A stretch of 64,000 nt of DNA from a virus: positions 1 through 64,000 of the IMG/VR virus record IMGVR_UViG_3300032241_002336. The stretch is one strand, 5' to 3'. Below are positions 13,956-22,603 of the stretch, piece after piece. A program made the position numbers and the translations under genes. Positions within the stretch are counted from its first letter, which is position 1, and each line of letters begins with the position of its first letter. The notes below the pieces were generated by a model. It made no database searches. It was not told the origin of the DNA and saw only the letters and a list, made by a program, of their open reading frames with translations.

Positions 13956-14651
13956 TTATAAGTCTTTTCTATGGATACATTTTGAACAAGCTTCATCTGG
14001 TCCACATTCACACTCTTCGTCCATTACATCAACTTCAGTATTTTTTTTGGGTGGTAATTCGACTTTACTAGCAATTTTCTTTAGTTTTTTATTAAACTTT
14101 TGACTCTCTTTCCATTTTTTAAAATTCTCAGCTCTTTCTTCTTCAGCCAATATTTCTTTATCTTCTTCAGATATTTCTCGTATTTCAGAAATTGAATCGG
14201 TTTCTTGAGTCGGTTCTGCTATAATATTTTTTATTTCATTAGGTTCTTCAGATTCTTTATCCTCTATACTTATATCATCTAAATTTGGAATTAGATCATC
14301 TTCAAGTATAAATTTTAATGTCTTTAATTTACTTAAAGAGTTATCTTTAAAAATTTCTTTAAGTTCATTTACTTTGACCTTTAAAAGTTCAATTTTAAGT
14401 TCTCTTTCAATATTTGCTTTGATTGTTGTTTCTAAATATTGTAATAATTCATCTAGACCAATGCCTTCGGTATCACTGAATATCATAAAATGATTATGTT
14501 CATTCTCAGCTTTAATTCTTTTTATTAATTTTGAATCTGGAACAAACCAACCATCCTTAAATACAGCATCAATGATTGGTATACCTTCTAGATATCTTAT
14601 ACCGATAAGATATGGTTGTAGAGCTTGAAGTGTTTTTTGTAAATCAGACAT
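13956..14651 (-). CDS. Acidic helical protein with a C-terminal Cys cluster
   Basis: 231 residues. The first ~85 residues look globular (GIRYLEGIPIIDAVFKDGWF), then comes a long helical, Glu-rich segment. The last ~20 residues hold CECGPDEACSKC, a possible single zinc-binding site. No family recognised. It is followed four bases later by a small membrane protein gene upstream in the same transcript. Confidence 0.6.
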   Translation of the reverse strand: MSDLQKTLQALQPYLIGIRYLEGIPIIDAVFKDGWFVPDSKLIKRIKAENEHNHFMIFSDTEGIGLDELLQYLETTIKANIERELKIELLKVKVNELKEIFKDNSLSKLKTLKFILEDDLIPNLDDISIEDKESEEPNEIKNIIAEPTQETDSISEIREISEEDKEILAEEERAENFKKWKESQKFNKKLKKIASKVELPPKKNTEVDVMDEECECGPDEACSKCIHRKDL

Positions 14652-14654
14652 TAA

Positions 14655-14867
14655 TTAAATTTTAAATCCAGTAAAAAAAGTCATTAGAACATATGAAATG
14701 GATACACCCAATAAAAATAATGACTTATCATTAATTTTATATTTTATTGGTTTTTCTTCAGTAGAAGTAACCCATGTTTGTACAAAATAATAAGAATGTC
14801 TAAATATATTTAATAATGAAAGAATAAATAACAATACTAATATTTTATTAAGTGTATCCAATAACAT
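14655..14867 (-). CDS. Small membrane protein with two predicted helices
   Basis: 70 residues. Hydrophobic helices at ~5-22 (ILVLLFILSLLNIF) and ~50-67 (LFLLGVSISYVLMTFF) are joined by a short polar loop. No motif identifies it. It lies three bases from the Hc1 gene stop, so it is co-transcribed. Confidence 0.6.
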   Translation of the reverse strand: MLLDTLNKILVLLFILSLLNIFRHSYYFVQTWVTSTEEKPIKYKINDKSLFLLGVSISYVLMTFFTGFKI

Positions 14868-14870
14868 AAA

Positions 14871-15044
14871 TTAAGCTTTTTTCTGTGCTGAGATATCTAT
14901 CCTAATTGCTTGTGCAAGTGCTTTGATGTCTTGCAAAGATTTTCTTACTCTGACACCAGCCGCTTTATTTCCTTTGTCATAAAATTTAGTAACATCATCT
15001 TTTAAGCTAGTTACTAATGTCTCTAATTCATTAAACTTATCCAT
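14871..15044 (-). CDS. Histone H1-like protein Hc1
   Basis: 57 residues, ATG at 15044, TAA at 14871-14873. The central stretch KFYDKGNKAAGVRVRKSLQD is the characteristic core of Hc1-family proteins, followed by IKALAQAIRIDI. Family members are common in Bacteroidota and bind and compact DNA. In a phage it may condense phage DNA or reshape the host nucleoid. The ATG overlaps the end of the preceding gene (stop at 15037) by 8 nt, implying coupled translation. Confidence 0.85.
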   Translation of the reverse strand: MDKFNELETLVTSLKDDVTKFYDKGNKAAGVRVRKSLQDIKALAQAIRIDISAQKKA

Positions 15045-15282
15045 TTTCTTTTTCGTTTAAATTGTCGTTATTATCATTTTTTTGATTACTTTTTAATAAT
15101 TGTTGAAATTTAGCCATCATGATTTCATTAAGAGCCATTTCTTTAAGAGTATCTTTTACATTAAATACTTTAGTATTAATATGAATATTCTCATTAAATT
15201 CTCTCTCCAATTCTTCTTGAAGTTTTAAATTTTCAACAGATAAATCCGCTAGTACGAGATTTACTAATCTTGTTGTGTCCAT
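15037..15282 (-). CDS. Small acidic coiled-coil protein
   Basis: 81 residues, mostly helical, with charged heptads (ENLKLQEELEREFNENIHIN) and a polar Asn/Asp-rich C-terminus. No domain recognised. Its 3' end overlaps the Hc1 start, so both are read from the same mRNA. Confidence 0.55.
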   Translation of the reverse strand: MDTTRLVNLVLADLSVENLKLQEELEREFNENIHINTKVFNVKDTLKEMALNEIMMAKFQQLLKSNQKNDNNDNLNEKENG

Positions 15283-15337
15283 AATTTTAATTTTTTTTAT
15301 AATTTAAAAAAACTTTTATAAAAATCAATAGTAAAAC

Positions 15338-15814
15338 CTATTTTTCTACACTAAGAGTGTTTTCTAATAACTTATATATTTCTATAAGTGTATCAATATC
15401 TGACTTACTTTTTATATTATTATAGTCAAAAATATAATTCCATAATCTTAAAATATTACTATGTATTGTTGGATTTTCTTCTTTTTTATTTAATGGATAA
15501 TATACATCAAACATAAATTCCATAAAATAATTAAAAGTTTTTATATCACCCATTTTAATCCCTTCCTTTTTAAAATTATCTATGTTTTTATCCCAACACC
15601 ATTTAAAATGATTTTTTTGTTGAAAATTATTTGTGAATTCATCACCCATATATGTATTAAAAATTAATGTTATTAAAGACTGAACAAAATCATTAAATAA
15701 TTCACATTTTTCATATCTAATATTATTGGCGTTATACAATAACATTATATTTTCTTTACCCATGGGCGTATTAATATAATTCAACAGTTCCAATGTTTTA
15801 TTTTTATTTGTCAT
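15338..15814 (-). CDS. Unknown protein
   Basis: 158 residues, helical, rich in aromatic and Asn residues (FKWCWDKNIDNF, YFMEFMFDVYYPLN). It ends in an amber codon (TAG at 15338-15340); reading through would add only 16 residues. No family recognised. It is a single gene placed after the terminator at 15897. Confidence 0.6.
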   Translation of the reverse strand: MTNKNKTLELLNYINTPMGKENIMLLYNANNIRYEKCELFNDFVQSLITLIFNTYMGDEFTNNFQQKNHFKWCWDKNIDNFKKEGIKMGDIKTFNYFMEFMFDVYYPLNKKEENPTIHSNILRLWNYIFDYNNIKSKSDIDTLIEIYKLLENTLSVEK

Positions 15815-15896
15815 TTTAAAAACATAGTTATTTTTATTTAAAAATAAATATTAAATAATTTATAACTAAATCTAATAATAAATATTATACTAAATT

Positions 15897-15924
15897 AAAA
15901 ACCCCATAAAATTATGGGGTTTTT
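15897..15924. terminator. Bidirectional terminator
   Basis: AAAAACCCCATAA and TTATGGGGTTTTT form a 13-bp stem with a 2-nt centre, ending in T runs on both strands. It closes the virion-protein gene region that ends at 15928. Confidence 0.85.
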
Positions 15925-15927
15925 AAA

Positions 15928-16281
15928 TTATATATCTTTAGTAGTTTTGCCTTTTGGTTTAACCGTATTCATATAAAAAGTTGCCATTTTATGAGCAGAT
16001 GTATTATCGCTAGCCATTGCTTTTTTAGCACATGAAATTGAAGGGCCTTCAAATCCATTCTTTTTACACCATGTAGTAAATTTACCCTTTTCTATTTCCT
16101 CATCTACTTTTTTCTTTTCAGGAAATAATTTGTTAAGATCCGCATTAACTTTTGTCTTTTTTACCTCTGGTGATTTAAAAAAATCACTTGTTTTTTCTTC
16201 AGATTTTTTATTTTCATTTATATCAAAATAATCATCAAAAGATTCTTGGATAAAAAATTCAGGATCTTTATTAACTATTGT
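15928..16281 (-). CDS. -1 frame extension of the virion-type protein, start-less frame
   Basis: A clean 117-codon frame with protein-like composition follows the A-run at 16281-16290 but has no ATG until close to its end. Its C-terminal part (GKFTTWCKKNGFEG, then CAKKAMASDN) resembles a short domain seen at the C-termini of phage structural proteins. A -1 slip on the ten A residues at codons GTA AAA AAA AAA would fuse it to the 460-residue gene upstream and avoid the TAG at 16275-16277, giving a ~576-residue product. Programmed frameshifting, transcriptional slippage and a homopolymer sequencing error all fit. Confidence 0.65.
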   Translation of the reverse strand, partial: TIVNKDPEFFIQESFDDYFDINENKKSEEKTSDFFKSPEVKKTKVNADLNKLFPEKKKVDEEIEKGKFTTWCKKNGFEGPSISCAKKAMASDNTSAHKMATFYMNTVKPKGKTTKDI

Positions 16282-17657
16282 TTTTTTTTTACTGCTTCTT
16301 TGACATCTTTTTTTGCTTCTGGAGCGTGTTTTACCGCATCATCAGGATTACCTGTTTTTGGTTTTGGCGCAGAAATTTCTTGTTTTCCAGATTGTTTCAC
16401 TAGACTTTTTGCTTCAGACGCTTGTTTTTTTACATTATCTCCCCAATGACCTTCTTTTGGTTTAGGGGCATGAAACTCTTTACCATTGGCTACGCTGCCT
16501 TCGATATGTTTCTTAGCTTCTTTAGCTTGTCCTTTTACATTATCTTCCCGATGACCTTCTTTTGGTTTAGGAGCATGAAATTCTTTACCATCAGATGCAT
16601 TACCTTCAATATGTTCCCCAGCTTCTTTGGCATAGTCAACAGCATCGTCAAGGTCACCTTCTTTAGCAGGATGATCATCAATATTATCGGCTTCCATAAT
16701 AGCCTTAGTTTTTTTCCAAATTTCATCAAATTTAGCATTCTCGTTAATTCTATCTTTGCCTTTTACAGTACCAAGAGTAGTTTCTGATTTATAATTAAAC
16801 AAAGCTTTCATTCTTTGAATATCTTCATTTACTAATTTTTTATCCGCTGCCATAAGAACAACTGCTGAGCCATCTTCTGATGAGCCTTCCCAACGGATTC
16901 TATAATTTTCATTACCGTCAGTCATTTCAAATATTTTATTGTCTACTTTATAGCTTTCTGGAATTAATTTAAGTGCGTTTCCAACGCCATTAAACTCACT
17001 TTTAAATCTTAATCTTTTCATGGTTTCTTTTATTTGATTATTTTTTTTATTTGTATTTTCAAAAGCATATGGTTTATTGCCATAATCTTTTCTATCAGCT
17101 TCAATATCTTTACCCTGAAGATGTATTGTAGGGGTTTCTTTATTTCTTAATTCAATACTCTTTTTAATTTTTTTAACAAGATTTTCCCCGAATTTTGGAT
17201 TTCCACCCCATGGTTCTTCTACTACATTAGCCCATTCATTGCTATTTCCCATTCTAGCACTACCAGCAATTGCTTCCATGGCTCTTTCAGTAAAGTTTGA
17301 ATCTGGTTCACGATCATATTGAACCATCTCCATACCATTCATGATTTCCATTTGATCATGATATTCTTCCTCTTTTTTAGTGTTATAGTTAAATTTATTT
17401 ATAGCCATTTCATCTTTATTAGGATCTTGTTTCTTAAACCCCTTTTCATAAGATTTCATTTCTTTGGCAATATCATCAACACCTTCTGAATTTGATTTTT
17501 TATTCTTTTTAGAAATTTCGCTACTCAACTTTTTTGCTGGAAAATTACTAGGCACGGGTGCACCAATATTAGCATCAACAGTTTCTTTCGGATTATTGTC
17601 CACAACTTCTTGAATAAAAGTTTTGTTTAAATACTGTTTTATAATGTTTTTATCCAT
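16275..17657 (-). CDS. Virion-type protein with C-terminal 34-residue repeats
   Basis: 460 residues in the unshifted frame. It starts MDKNIIKQYLNKTF, an amphipathic N-terminus like several other genes here. The middle (residues ~115-290) is Lys/Glu-rich, with a compact region around IRWEGSSEDGSAVVLMAADK. Residues ~332-459 hold four imperfect repeats containing EFHAPKPKEGH. It ends in TAG right after a 10-A run. It sits next to other structural-looking genes with no enzyme motifs. A structural role is inferred from context only. Confidence 0.65.
   Translation of the reverse strand: MDKNIIKQYLNKTFIQEVVDNNPKETVDANIGAPVPSNFPAKKLSSEISKKNKKSNSEGVDDIAKEMKSYEKGFKKQDPNKDEMAINKFNYNTKKEEEYHDQMEIMNGMEMVQYDREPDSNFTERAMEAIAGSARMGNSNEWANVVEEPWGGNPKFGENLVKKIKKSIELRNKETPTIHLQGKDIEADRKDYGNKPYAFENTNKKNNQIKETMKRLRFKSEFNGVGNALKLIPESYKVDNKIFEMTDGNENYRIRWEGSSEDGSAVVLMAADKKLVNEDIQRMKALFNYKSETTLGTVKGKDRINENAKFDEIWKKTKAIMEADNIDDHPAKEGDLDDAVDYAKEAGEHIEGNASDGKEFHAPKPKEGHREDNVKGQAKEAKKHIEGSVANGKEFHAPKPKEGHWGDNVKKQASEAKSLVKQSGKQEISAPKPKTGNPDDAVKHAPEAKKDVKEAVKKKQ
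16278..16664 (-). repeat. Four imperfect 34-residue coding repeats
   Basis: Each unit has the pattern K-x-G-x-x-x-D-x-V-x-x-x-A-x-E-A followed by a helix and then APKP. Units 1-3 carry (E)FHAPKPKEGH or ISAPKP; unit 4 is shorter and ends at the slippery A-run. Copies are diverged, so the array is not recent. Confidence 0.6.
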
Positions 17658-17688
17658 TTTTGTATTTTAATATAAATATCACAGAAAA

Positions 17689-19182
17689 TTATAAAGATTT
17701 ATTATTATTTAATTTTGATTCAATTACTTTTTGAATATCTTCAACATTTCTACCTGTTATTTTAGCTATTTCAGTATAAATATTTTTAGAAATTACGGAA
17801 TCTTTAGTTTTATGTGTTTTTACAACATTATCGACAGCTCCCTGACTACATTTGCCATTTTGCGCTGCTTTGTTATTATTGAGTCTGACACATGGATCAA
17901 ATTCAACCATTTCTCCATTAGGATACTGTGTTTTTTTATTACCAGCCCAATTTTTTTTATCCTTAGCCCAAATAGCTGGCTGTGTATATTGTCCAGTACT
18001 CGAAGATTGTGGTGTACCACCAGCCGCAGCGGTTGTTTCTTTTACTAAAGCCTTTTTGTCTTTTTTATTATTTTTGTTTTCTTTTTTAAGCCCAAATAAT
18101 TCTTCCTCATCATTAATAATTTCACCGATTTGTTTTGATGGACTATTTTCTGATGACATATTTTTATTTTGAGGTGAAAATAAACCAGTAAATGAGCCAG
18201 AACTACTTGCTCCAGTTGTTTCGTCTACAGCATCCATAGAGTCTTTATCACTATCGTTTAGGGCTTTTACAATATTTCTATCTTTTTGATATATGTCCAA
18301 TAAATCATTTTTTAATTCATCATCTAATTTAATAAAATTTTCCTTGGATATATTTTTAATATTATCATTTACATAGCTAGTTATATCTTCATCATTTAAT
18401 TCATAACTAGTATTAGGGAGTTCTTCTCTGGGTATTTCGTCATAATACAAAACATACTTACCGTCAGGTCCGTCAAGAATAGCTATTTCCATATTCATGG
18501 CTATTGTTTTGAACATTTTTGGTTTTTTGGAAACATATACTTCTGGTTCTTTTTTAGAATATTTTGCTTCTGGACTATCTGGATGTGGTTCTACATTGTA
18601 ATAAGCCTCATCCATTTCAGGATTCATGAGTTGTTGACCCTTTGGATCTTTTAATTTATTTTTACTCCAAGGGGCTATTGGATCTTTTTCAATTTTGTCA
18701 GTAATTTTTTCAATTTCTTCTTTTTTCTCTATCATTTTTTTTGATGGATCATTGCTAAATTTCCTATTGAATAGATTTTTAATTTTATATATTCCACCAC
18801 TAAGAACACCGACAACACCAACACCAGTCAAATAACTAATTATATCACCCCATGTAATACCATTTTCAACAAAAAATTTATCCAAATGTTTTTGTGATGG
18901 ATTTAGCCAAATATTCTCAATAAGATTATGGATGGCTTGGTGTAACTCTGGACTAAATATATTTTCTTTTAAACTATCAGGAAGTGGATTTGGTTTAAAT
19001 TTCTTATTCCCACCAGGCACATGAGTTTTTTTTAAGATACTCGCACCATTTTCTTTTATTTTTCTAAATTCGCCAGTAAAAGTCTTATCCACTCTGTTAA
19101 AACCACCTTTAACCCCAGTTGATTCATTTAGTTTTTTTAACATTACATTATACTGTTCCTGAGTTATTTTAATTTTTTTCAT
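17689..19182 (-). CDS. Large virion-type protein of unknown function
   Basis: 497 residues. It starts MKKIKITQEQYNVMLKKLNE, an amphipathic leader. One short hydrophobic segment (YLTGVGVVGVLSGGIYKI, ~118-135) could span a membrane. A low-complexity Ser/Thr region (TGASSSGSFTGL, AAAGGTPQSSSTG) separates it from a compact C-terminal part with VEFDPCVRLNN and GKCSQGAVDNVV, a motif I associate with structural proteins of large phages. It lies between the gene at 16275 and the small gene at 19186. Confidence 0.6.
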   Translation of the reverse strand: MKKIKITQEQYNVMLKKLNESTGVKGGFNRVDKTFTGEFRKIKENGASILKKTHVPGGNKKFKPNPLPDSLKENIFSPELHQAIHNLIENIWLNPSQKHLDKFFVENGITWGDIISYLTGVGVVGVLSGGIYKIKNLFNRKFSNDPSKKMIEKKEEIEKITDKIEKDPIAPWSKNKLKDPKGQQLMNPEMDEAYYNVEPHPDSPEAKYSKKEPEVYVSKKPKMFKTIAMNMEIAILDGPDGKYVLYYDEIPREELPNTSYELNDEDITSYVNDNIKNISKENFIKLDDELKNDLLDIYQKDRNIVKALNDSDKDSMDAVDETTGASSSGSFTGLFSPQNKNMSSENSPSKQIGEIINDEEELFGLKKENKNNKKDKKALVKETTAAAGGTPQSSSTGQYTQPAIWAKDKKNWAGNKKTQYPNGEMVEFDPCVRLNNNKAAQNGKCSQGAVDNVVKTHKTKDSVISKNIYTEIAKITGRNVEDIQKVIESKLNNNKSL

Positions 19183-19185
19183 AAA

Positions 19186-19422
19186 TTAACTTTTTTTATT
19201 GCTTAATCCACTTAACCAAGTGTTTCTTCTTGTCCATAATGTCTTATATAGTTGTGTAAGAACATTTTTATTAATTTCAACAACTTTGTCTTCCAGTTCT
19301 TTATTATTTCTGAGTCTATCGTTTACTATTCGTTCAATTTTAGTCTTAAACTCAGCACTACTCATATAGGTTTTTATACCCTTTTCTATATCACTTTTAT
19401 TTAAATCTTCATTAATTTTCAT
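19186..19422 (-). CDS. Small helical protein, probably virion-associated
   Basis: 78 residues, almost entirely helical and highly charged, beginning MKINEDLNKSDIEKGIK and ending in TRRNTWLSGLSNKKS. No known motif. It is separated by three bases from the 497-residue gene and follows a terminator, so it is the first gene of that transcript. Confidence 0.6.
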   Translation of the reverse strand: MKINEDLNKSDIEKGIKTYMSSAEFKTKIERIVNDRLRNNKELEDKVVEINKNVLTQLYKTLWTRRNTWLSGLSNKKS

Positions 19423-19460
19423 AGTTACTAATAGAATTTTTAATATATTATAAATATATT

Positions 19461-19492
19461 AAAAAAAACAAAAAAAGAGACTTTCGTCTCTT
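19461..19492 (-). terminator. Rho-independent terminator of the lysis cluster
   Basis: In minus-strand sense AAGAGAC-GAAA-GTCTCTT is followed at once by a T-rich run. Textbook form. It ends transcripts coming through the gene at 19525. Confidence 0.92.
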
Positions 19493-19524
19493 AATGATTG
19501 AATATTATTAATTTAAAATAAAAA

Positions 19525-19974
19525 TTATAAAATTAAAATAAATGTTAAAATCCCAATTCCTATGAATCCAATAATTTTTAATCTTTTTTGCTTTTTTATT
19601 TGTTTATTCTGGACGTTAATCGTATTTTCAAGATAGCCTATTTCATTTTTTTGATTATCAATAATTTGCATTAAAAGTTCCATTTGGTTATCTTTATTTT
19701 GGCTAAGAATCTCTAGTTTTTTAATATCAATCATTTGTAGCATAATGATTGATTTATAAATTTTTTCGTTTTCTTCATAAACATCTAAAATGCTATCTAC
19801 ATATTGTTTATCCAATAGATCAGAGAGGATTACCCTTGCATCCTTTACATTCATAACTATCAAAGTGTCCCCTTTGGGGTTTATTAGCAACTTTACTTCT
19901 CCATTTGAGATAGTCTGAGAGTTGCCTAGCAACACCGTTAGCATCAAGGTCGTTAACAATATTATGTACTTCAT
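19525..19974 (-). CDS. Secreted, C-terminally anchored coiled-coil protein, spanin-like
   Basis: 149 residues. A signal peptide (ILLTTLMLTVLLGNS, ~4-18) without a lipobox Cys is followed by a periplasmic region, a coiled coil (~60-125) and a C-terminal membrane helix (IGFIGIGILTFILIL). This topology resembles one-protein spanins that bridge inner and outer membranes. Its first 155 nt overlap the preceding gene in another frame, as in Rz/Rz1 pairs. Together with the amidase upstream this suggests a lysis cassette. Function is inferred from topology. Confidence 0.6.
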   Translation of the reverse strand: MKYIILLTTLMLTVLLGNSQTISNGEVKLLINPKGDTLIVMNVKDARVILSDLLDKQYVDSILDVYEENEKIYKSIIMLQMIDIKKLEILSQNKDNQMELLMQIIDNQKNEIGYLENTINVQNKQIKKQKRLKIIGFIGIGILTFILIL

Positions 19975-20239
19975 GTCTTTTTTTATTTAAAACTTCTATA
20001 ATTGAATCTTGGTCAAACACGTATTCAACATATTCATCAATGGCTGTATTACTTTCTTTAATTTGTGTTAATAAGCTATCATTACTTTTTTTAAAATTAT
20101 TAACAAGATTCAATAATGAATCATTTTTTAAATTAATTTTATTTATTTCTTTTTTATAATCATTTTTTTTAACTGTAAGTATAATTCCGTAAATGCTAAT
20201 TAATAATAAAATTAATGATATAAAAACTTTTAATTTCAT
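19820..20239 (-). CDS. Inner-membrane spanin-like (Rz-like) protein
   Basis: 139 residues. One N-terminal membrane helix (VFISLILLLISIYGIILTV, ~5-23) is followed by a long periplasmic coiled coil rich in Lys, Asn and Asp, and a C-terminal part with CKGCKGNPL. This is the shape of an i-spanin. The last 155 nt overlap the start of the next gene in another frame. Placed between a probable endolysin and the secreted partner, it is likely to act in the last step of lysis. Confidence 0.6.
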   Translation of the reverse strand: MKLKVFISLILLLISIYGIILTVKKNDYKKEINKINLKNDSLLNLVNNFKKSNDSLLTQIKESNTAIDEYVEYVFDQDSIIEVLNKKRHEVHNIVNDLDANGVARQLSDYLKWRSKVANKPQRGHFDSYECKGCKGNPL

Positions 20240-20245
20240 AAATTA

Positions 20246-20764
20246 TTATTTTATTTTATATTCATTGGTTAATTTAGTTGACCATTCTTTAATAAAATTT
20301 TGGAAATACCCATCTACTCTTTTCATCATATCAAGTAAATTAGAATCTAGGGGTATTTTAACTGGTTCACTATTATTATCTGTTATAGATATAATTGCAT
20401 TTTTTTCTTTTAATGAAAAATAAAAATTAAGACCCGTAAAACTTCTACATTCGATTTCAACATCACTATCTCTTGGATATATTTTAAATTTAGTAATTTG
20501 AACTCTCGAATCAATAGTATCTTTTATTTTTTTTAATTCTTCTACATAATTTGGATCATTTTCAGATGGAGTAATTACATCTTTTCCCTCATCATGAGGC
20601 TCAGCATTATAATCTATTTCAGCACTATTATTTGGTGTTTCATTATTAGATTCATCATTAATATCCAACTGAGTTTCTTCTTTAATGATATTTTTTTTGC
20701 TATTTCTAATAGCATCAATCATTAATTTGGTATAATCGTGTTCGTTAATTAAATTTTTTTTCAT
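20246..20764 (-). CDS. Unknown, possibly virion-associated protein
   Basis: 172 residues. It begins MKKNLINEHDYTKLMIDAIR, then a disordered acidic stretch (~35-75), then a beta-rich C-terminal domain (VQITKFKIYPRDSDVEIEC and LNFYFSLKEKNAIISITD). No family recognised. It lies between the amidase and spanin-like genes and overlaps the amidase gene end by 20 nt. Confidence 0.55.
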   Translation of the reverse strand: MKKNLINEHDYTKLMIDAIRNSKKNIIKEETQLDINDESNNETPNNSAEIDYNAEPHDEGKDVITPSENDPNYVEELKKIKDTIDSRVQITKFKIYPRDSDVEIECRSFTGLNFYFSLKEKNAIISITDNNSEPVKIPLDSNLLDMMKRVDGYFQNFIKEWSTKLTNEYKIK

Positions 20765-21371
20765 TGTTTTCTAATTTATATTTAAACATTTCAAAATCCC
20801 ATGCTGGACTTAAATCGGTAAAATGTTTTTCTAAATTGCTCTTATATAAAATACCTGAAAAATTATCCAGATCATCAATCTTTGTATTATGTGATATGGC
20901 TACTTTTGGTATATAAAAATCCTCACACAATTTATTAACTAATTCTAATGTAGAATTAAATTGTTCATTCGTATAAGGTGCCCAATAAAAATAGTTTCTC
21001 CACTTTTTTTCAACTATTTCTTCAGGTTTATTATAAATATAACCAATCCAATTAATATACTTATTTTTCTCAAAATCTTTAATTAACCAACCATCGTTTT
21101 CCAATAAAATAACAATACTTTTTTTATCCAAATCATTATTTCCTAATATATTAGAACAATAAATTGGATCGAAATGTTTATAAACATTACCCTTCTTATT
21201 TATCGTAAATGGAGCTGTTTTTGTATAATTACCATTGAGTCTATTCGTCCACTTAGCAAAATTATTTTTTTCATTTTCACTAATATGACCAATGACTATT
21301 TGCTTTTTAATAGTCTCAATTTGAATATAATTTTTATCACTAATAGGATATTTTGAATTATTAATAATCAT
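20745..21371 (-). CDS. N-acetylmuramoyl-L-alanine amidase-like endolysin
   Basis: 208 residues. The layout fits amidase_2: QIVIGHISENEKN (His near residue 34), APFTINKKGNVYKHFDP, NDGWL, VAISHN at ~165 and the closing HFTDLSPAWDFEMFK. The His residues would bind zinc. This enzyme cleaves the amide bond between muramic acid and the stem peptide. Adjacent spanin-like and multi-helix membrane genes support a lysis role. Its ATG overlaps the stop of the membrane protein gene. The exact catalytic residues need alignment. Confidence 0.75.
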   Translation of the reverse strand: MIINNSKYPISDKNYIQIETIKKQIVIGHISENEKNNFAKWTNRLNGNYTKTAPFTINKKGNVYKHFDPIYCSNILGNNDLDKKSIVILLENDGWLIKDFEKNKYINWIGYIYNKPEEIVEKKWRNYFYWAPYTNEQFNSTLELVNKLCEDFYIPKVAISHNTKIDDLDNFSGILYKSNLEKHFTDLSPAWDFEMFKYKLENNEKKFN

Positions 21372-22585
21372 TATTTAAATCTTTTAATAATGTTATTTTT
21401 AGGATGTGGTATATTCATACTAAATCCACGATTTGTTTCTTTTATTTCTTTAATGTCGTTTAACTCTACTTTACCATTTGGTATGACAGGTTCGTTTTTA
21501 ATAGGTATTTCAACAATTTCTTCAACATCTTCAATAGGCTCCTTATTAATTTCTTCAATTGTTTCTTCAACTACTATATCAATCGGTTCTTCAATTGATT
21601 CCTCAATTTCATCCTCAATTTCTTTTTGAGTACCTTCAATTATTTCTTCTTTATCATCAAATACTTCAATTGATTTTTCAGTTTCTTTTTCTTTATGCTC
21701 AACTATTTTCTCTGGTTTTATATCTTCTTTAAATTCTACATTTTTTTCAGAAAAAGGAATAGTCGGAATTTCTGTATTATCAGTTTTTACATTTTCTTGT
21801 TCCAATTGCTGTACTTTGTTAAAAGCTATAACAAGCGCAACTGCTAATGGATCAAAAACAAATATAAGAAGTAAAATAAAATAGTTTACAACTTTATCCA
21901 TCGGATATCCAGTTAATTGAGCGAGATATTTTAATGGCCCAATTTCACTATTTGTAGTACTTTTTGATTTAGCATCAATGGCTTTACTTGAATATAGATT
22001 TGAAGAATCTAATAATATACTATTTTTAGCATTTAAAGTATCAATATCTTTATTTAAATTCTGTATCTCAAGCGTTGATAAGGATATATCATTTCTAGCC
22101 CTATTTCTGTTAGCGTTACTAGTCGCAGCATCCAATCTTGATTCTTGATTATTTCTTAAACTACTGAGTTGTTCTAGTCTTTTTGATTTTGTATTTATAA
22201 TATTTTGATTATCTAAAATATTTTTATCAAATAAAGCTTTTTTATTAGTCAATACAGAAATTTCGTTCTCGCTTATTTGGTATTTATTAGCTGTTTTTTG
22301 ATATGCATTTGATAGAAATCCATATATACCAGCAGATGTTATACAGACTAAAATAAAAACACCTATTGATAAATAAATTTTTAAGGAGTTTGAAATTTTA
22401 TGCCAGAATCTTTGTAATAGACTTACACTTATAATTTTACTAAATTCGAGACTAGATGCCATTATAATAACCGCCAAACTAGCTCCTGCGAATAATTGAC
22501 TCAATCCGAAGACAGAATAATATGCAGCAGAAGAAGCAAGTAAAAATGCTGATAATGCTACAATATAACTAAACCTTATTTTCAT
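21371..22585 (-). CDS. Multi-helix membrane protein with coiled coil and acidic tail
   Basis: 404 residues. Three membrane helices lie in the first ~90 residues (IVALSAFLLASSAAYYS; LFAGASLAVIIMASS; IYLSIGVFILVCITSAGIYG). A long coiled coil (~100-205) follows, then a fourth helix (YFILLLIFVFDPLAVALVIAF, ~237-257). The last ~140 residues are a Glu-rich, disordered tail. No known family. It is encoded just before the amidase and may be a holin-like or membrane-remodelling protein, but that is only positional inference. Confidence 0.6.
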   Translation of the reverse strand: MKIRFSYIVALSAFLLASSAAYYSVFGLSQLFAGASLAVIIMASSLEFSKIISVSLLQRFWHKISNSLKIYLSIGVFILVCITSAGIYGFLSNAYQKTANKYQISENEISVLTNKKALFDKNILDNQNIINTKSKRLEQLSSLRNNQESRLDAATSNANRNRARNDISLSTLEIQNLNKDIDTLNAKNSILLDSSNLYSSKAIDAKSKSTTNSEIGPLKYLAQLTGYPMDKVVNYFILLLIFVFDPLAVALVIAFNKVQQLEQENVKTDNTEIPTIPFSEKNVEFKEDIKPEKIVEHKEKETEKSIEVFDDKEEIIEGTQKEIEDEIEESIEEPIDIVVEETIEEINKEPIEDVEEIVEIPIKNEPVIPNGKVELNDIKEIKETNRGFSMNIPHPKNNIIKRFK

Positions 22586-22603
22586 ATATTTTATTAATAA
22601 ATA

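Noticed and set aside
16422-16787. Plus-strand open frames opposite the repeat part of the gene at 16275
   Set aside because: They are the antisense of Lys/Glu-rich repeats and give hydrophobic, Phe-rich translations with no start context.
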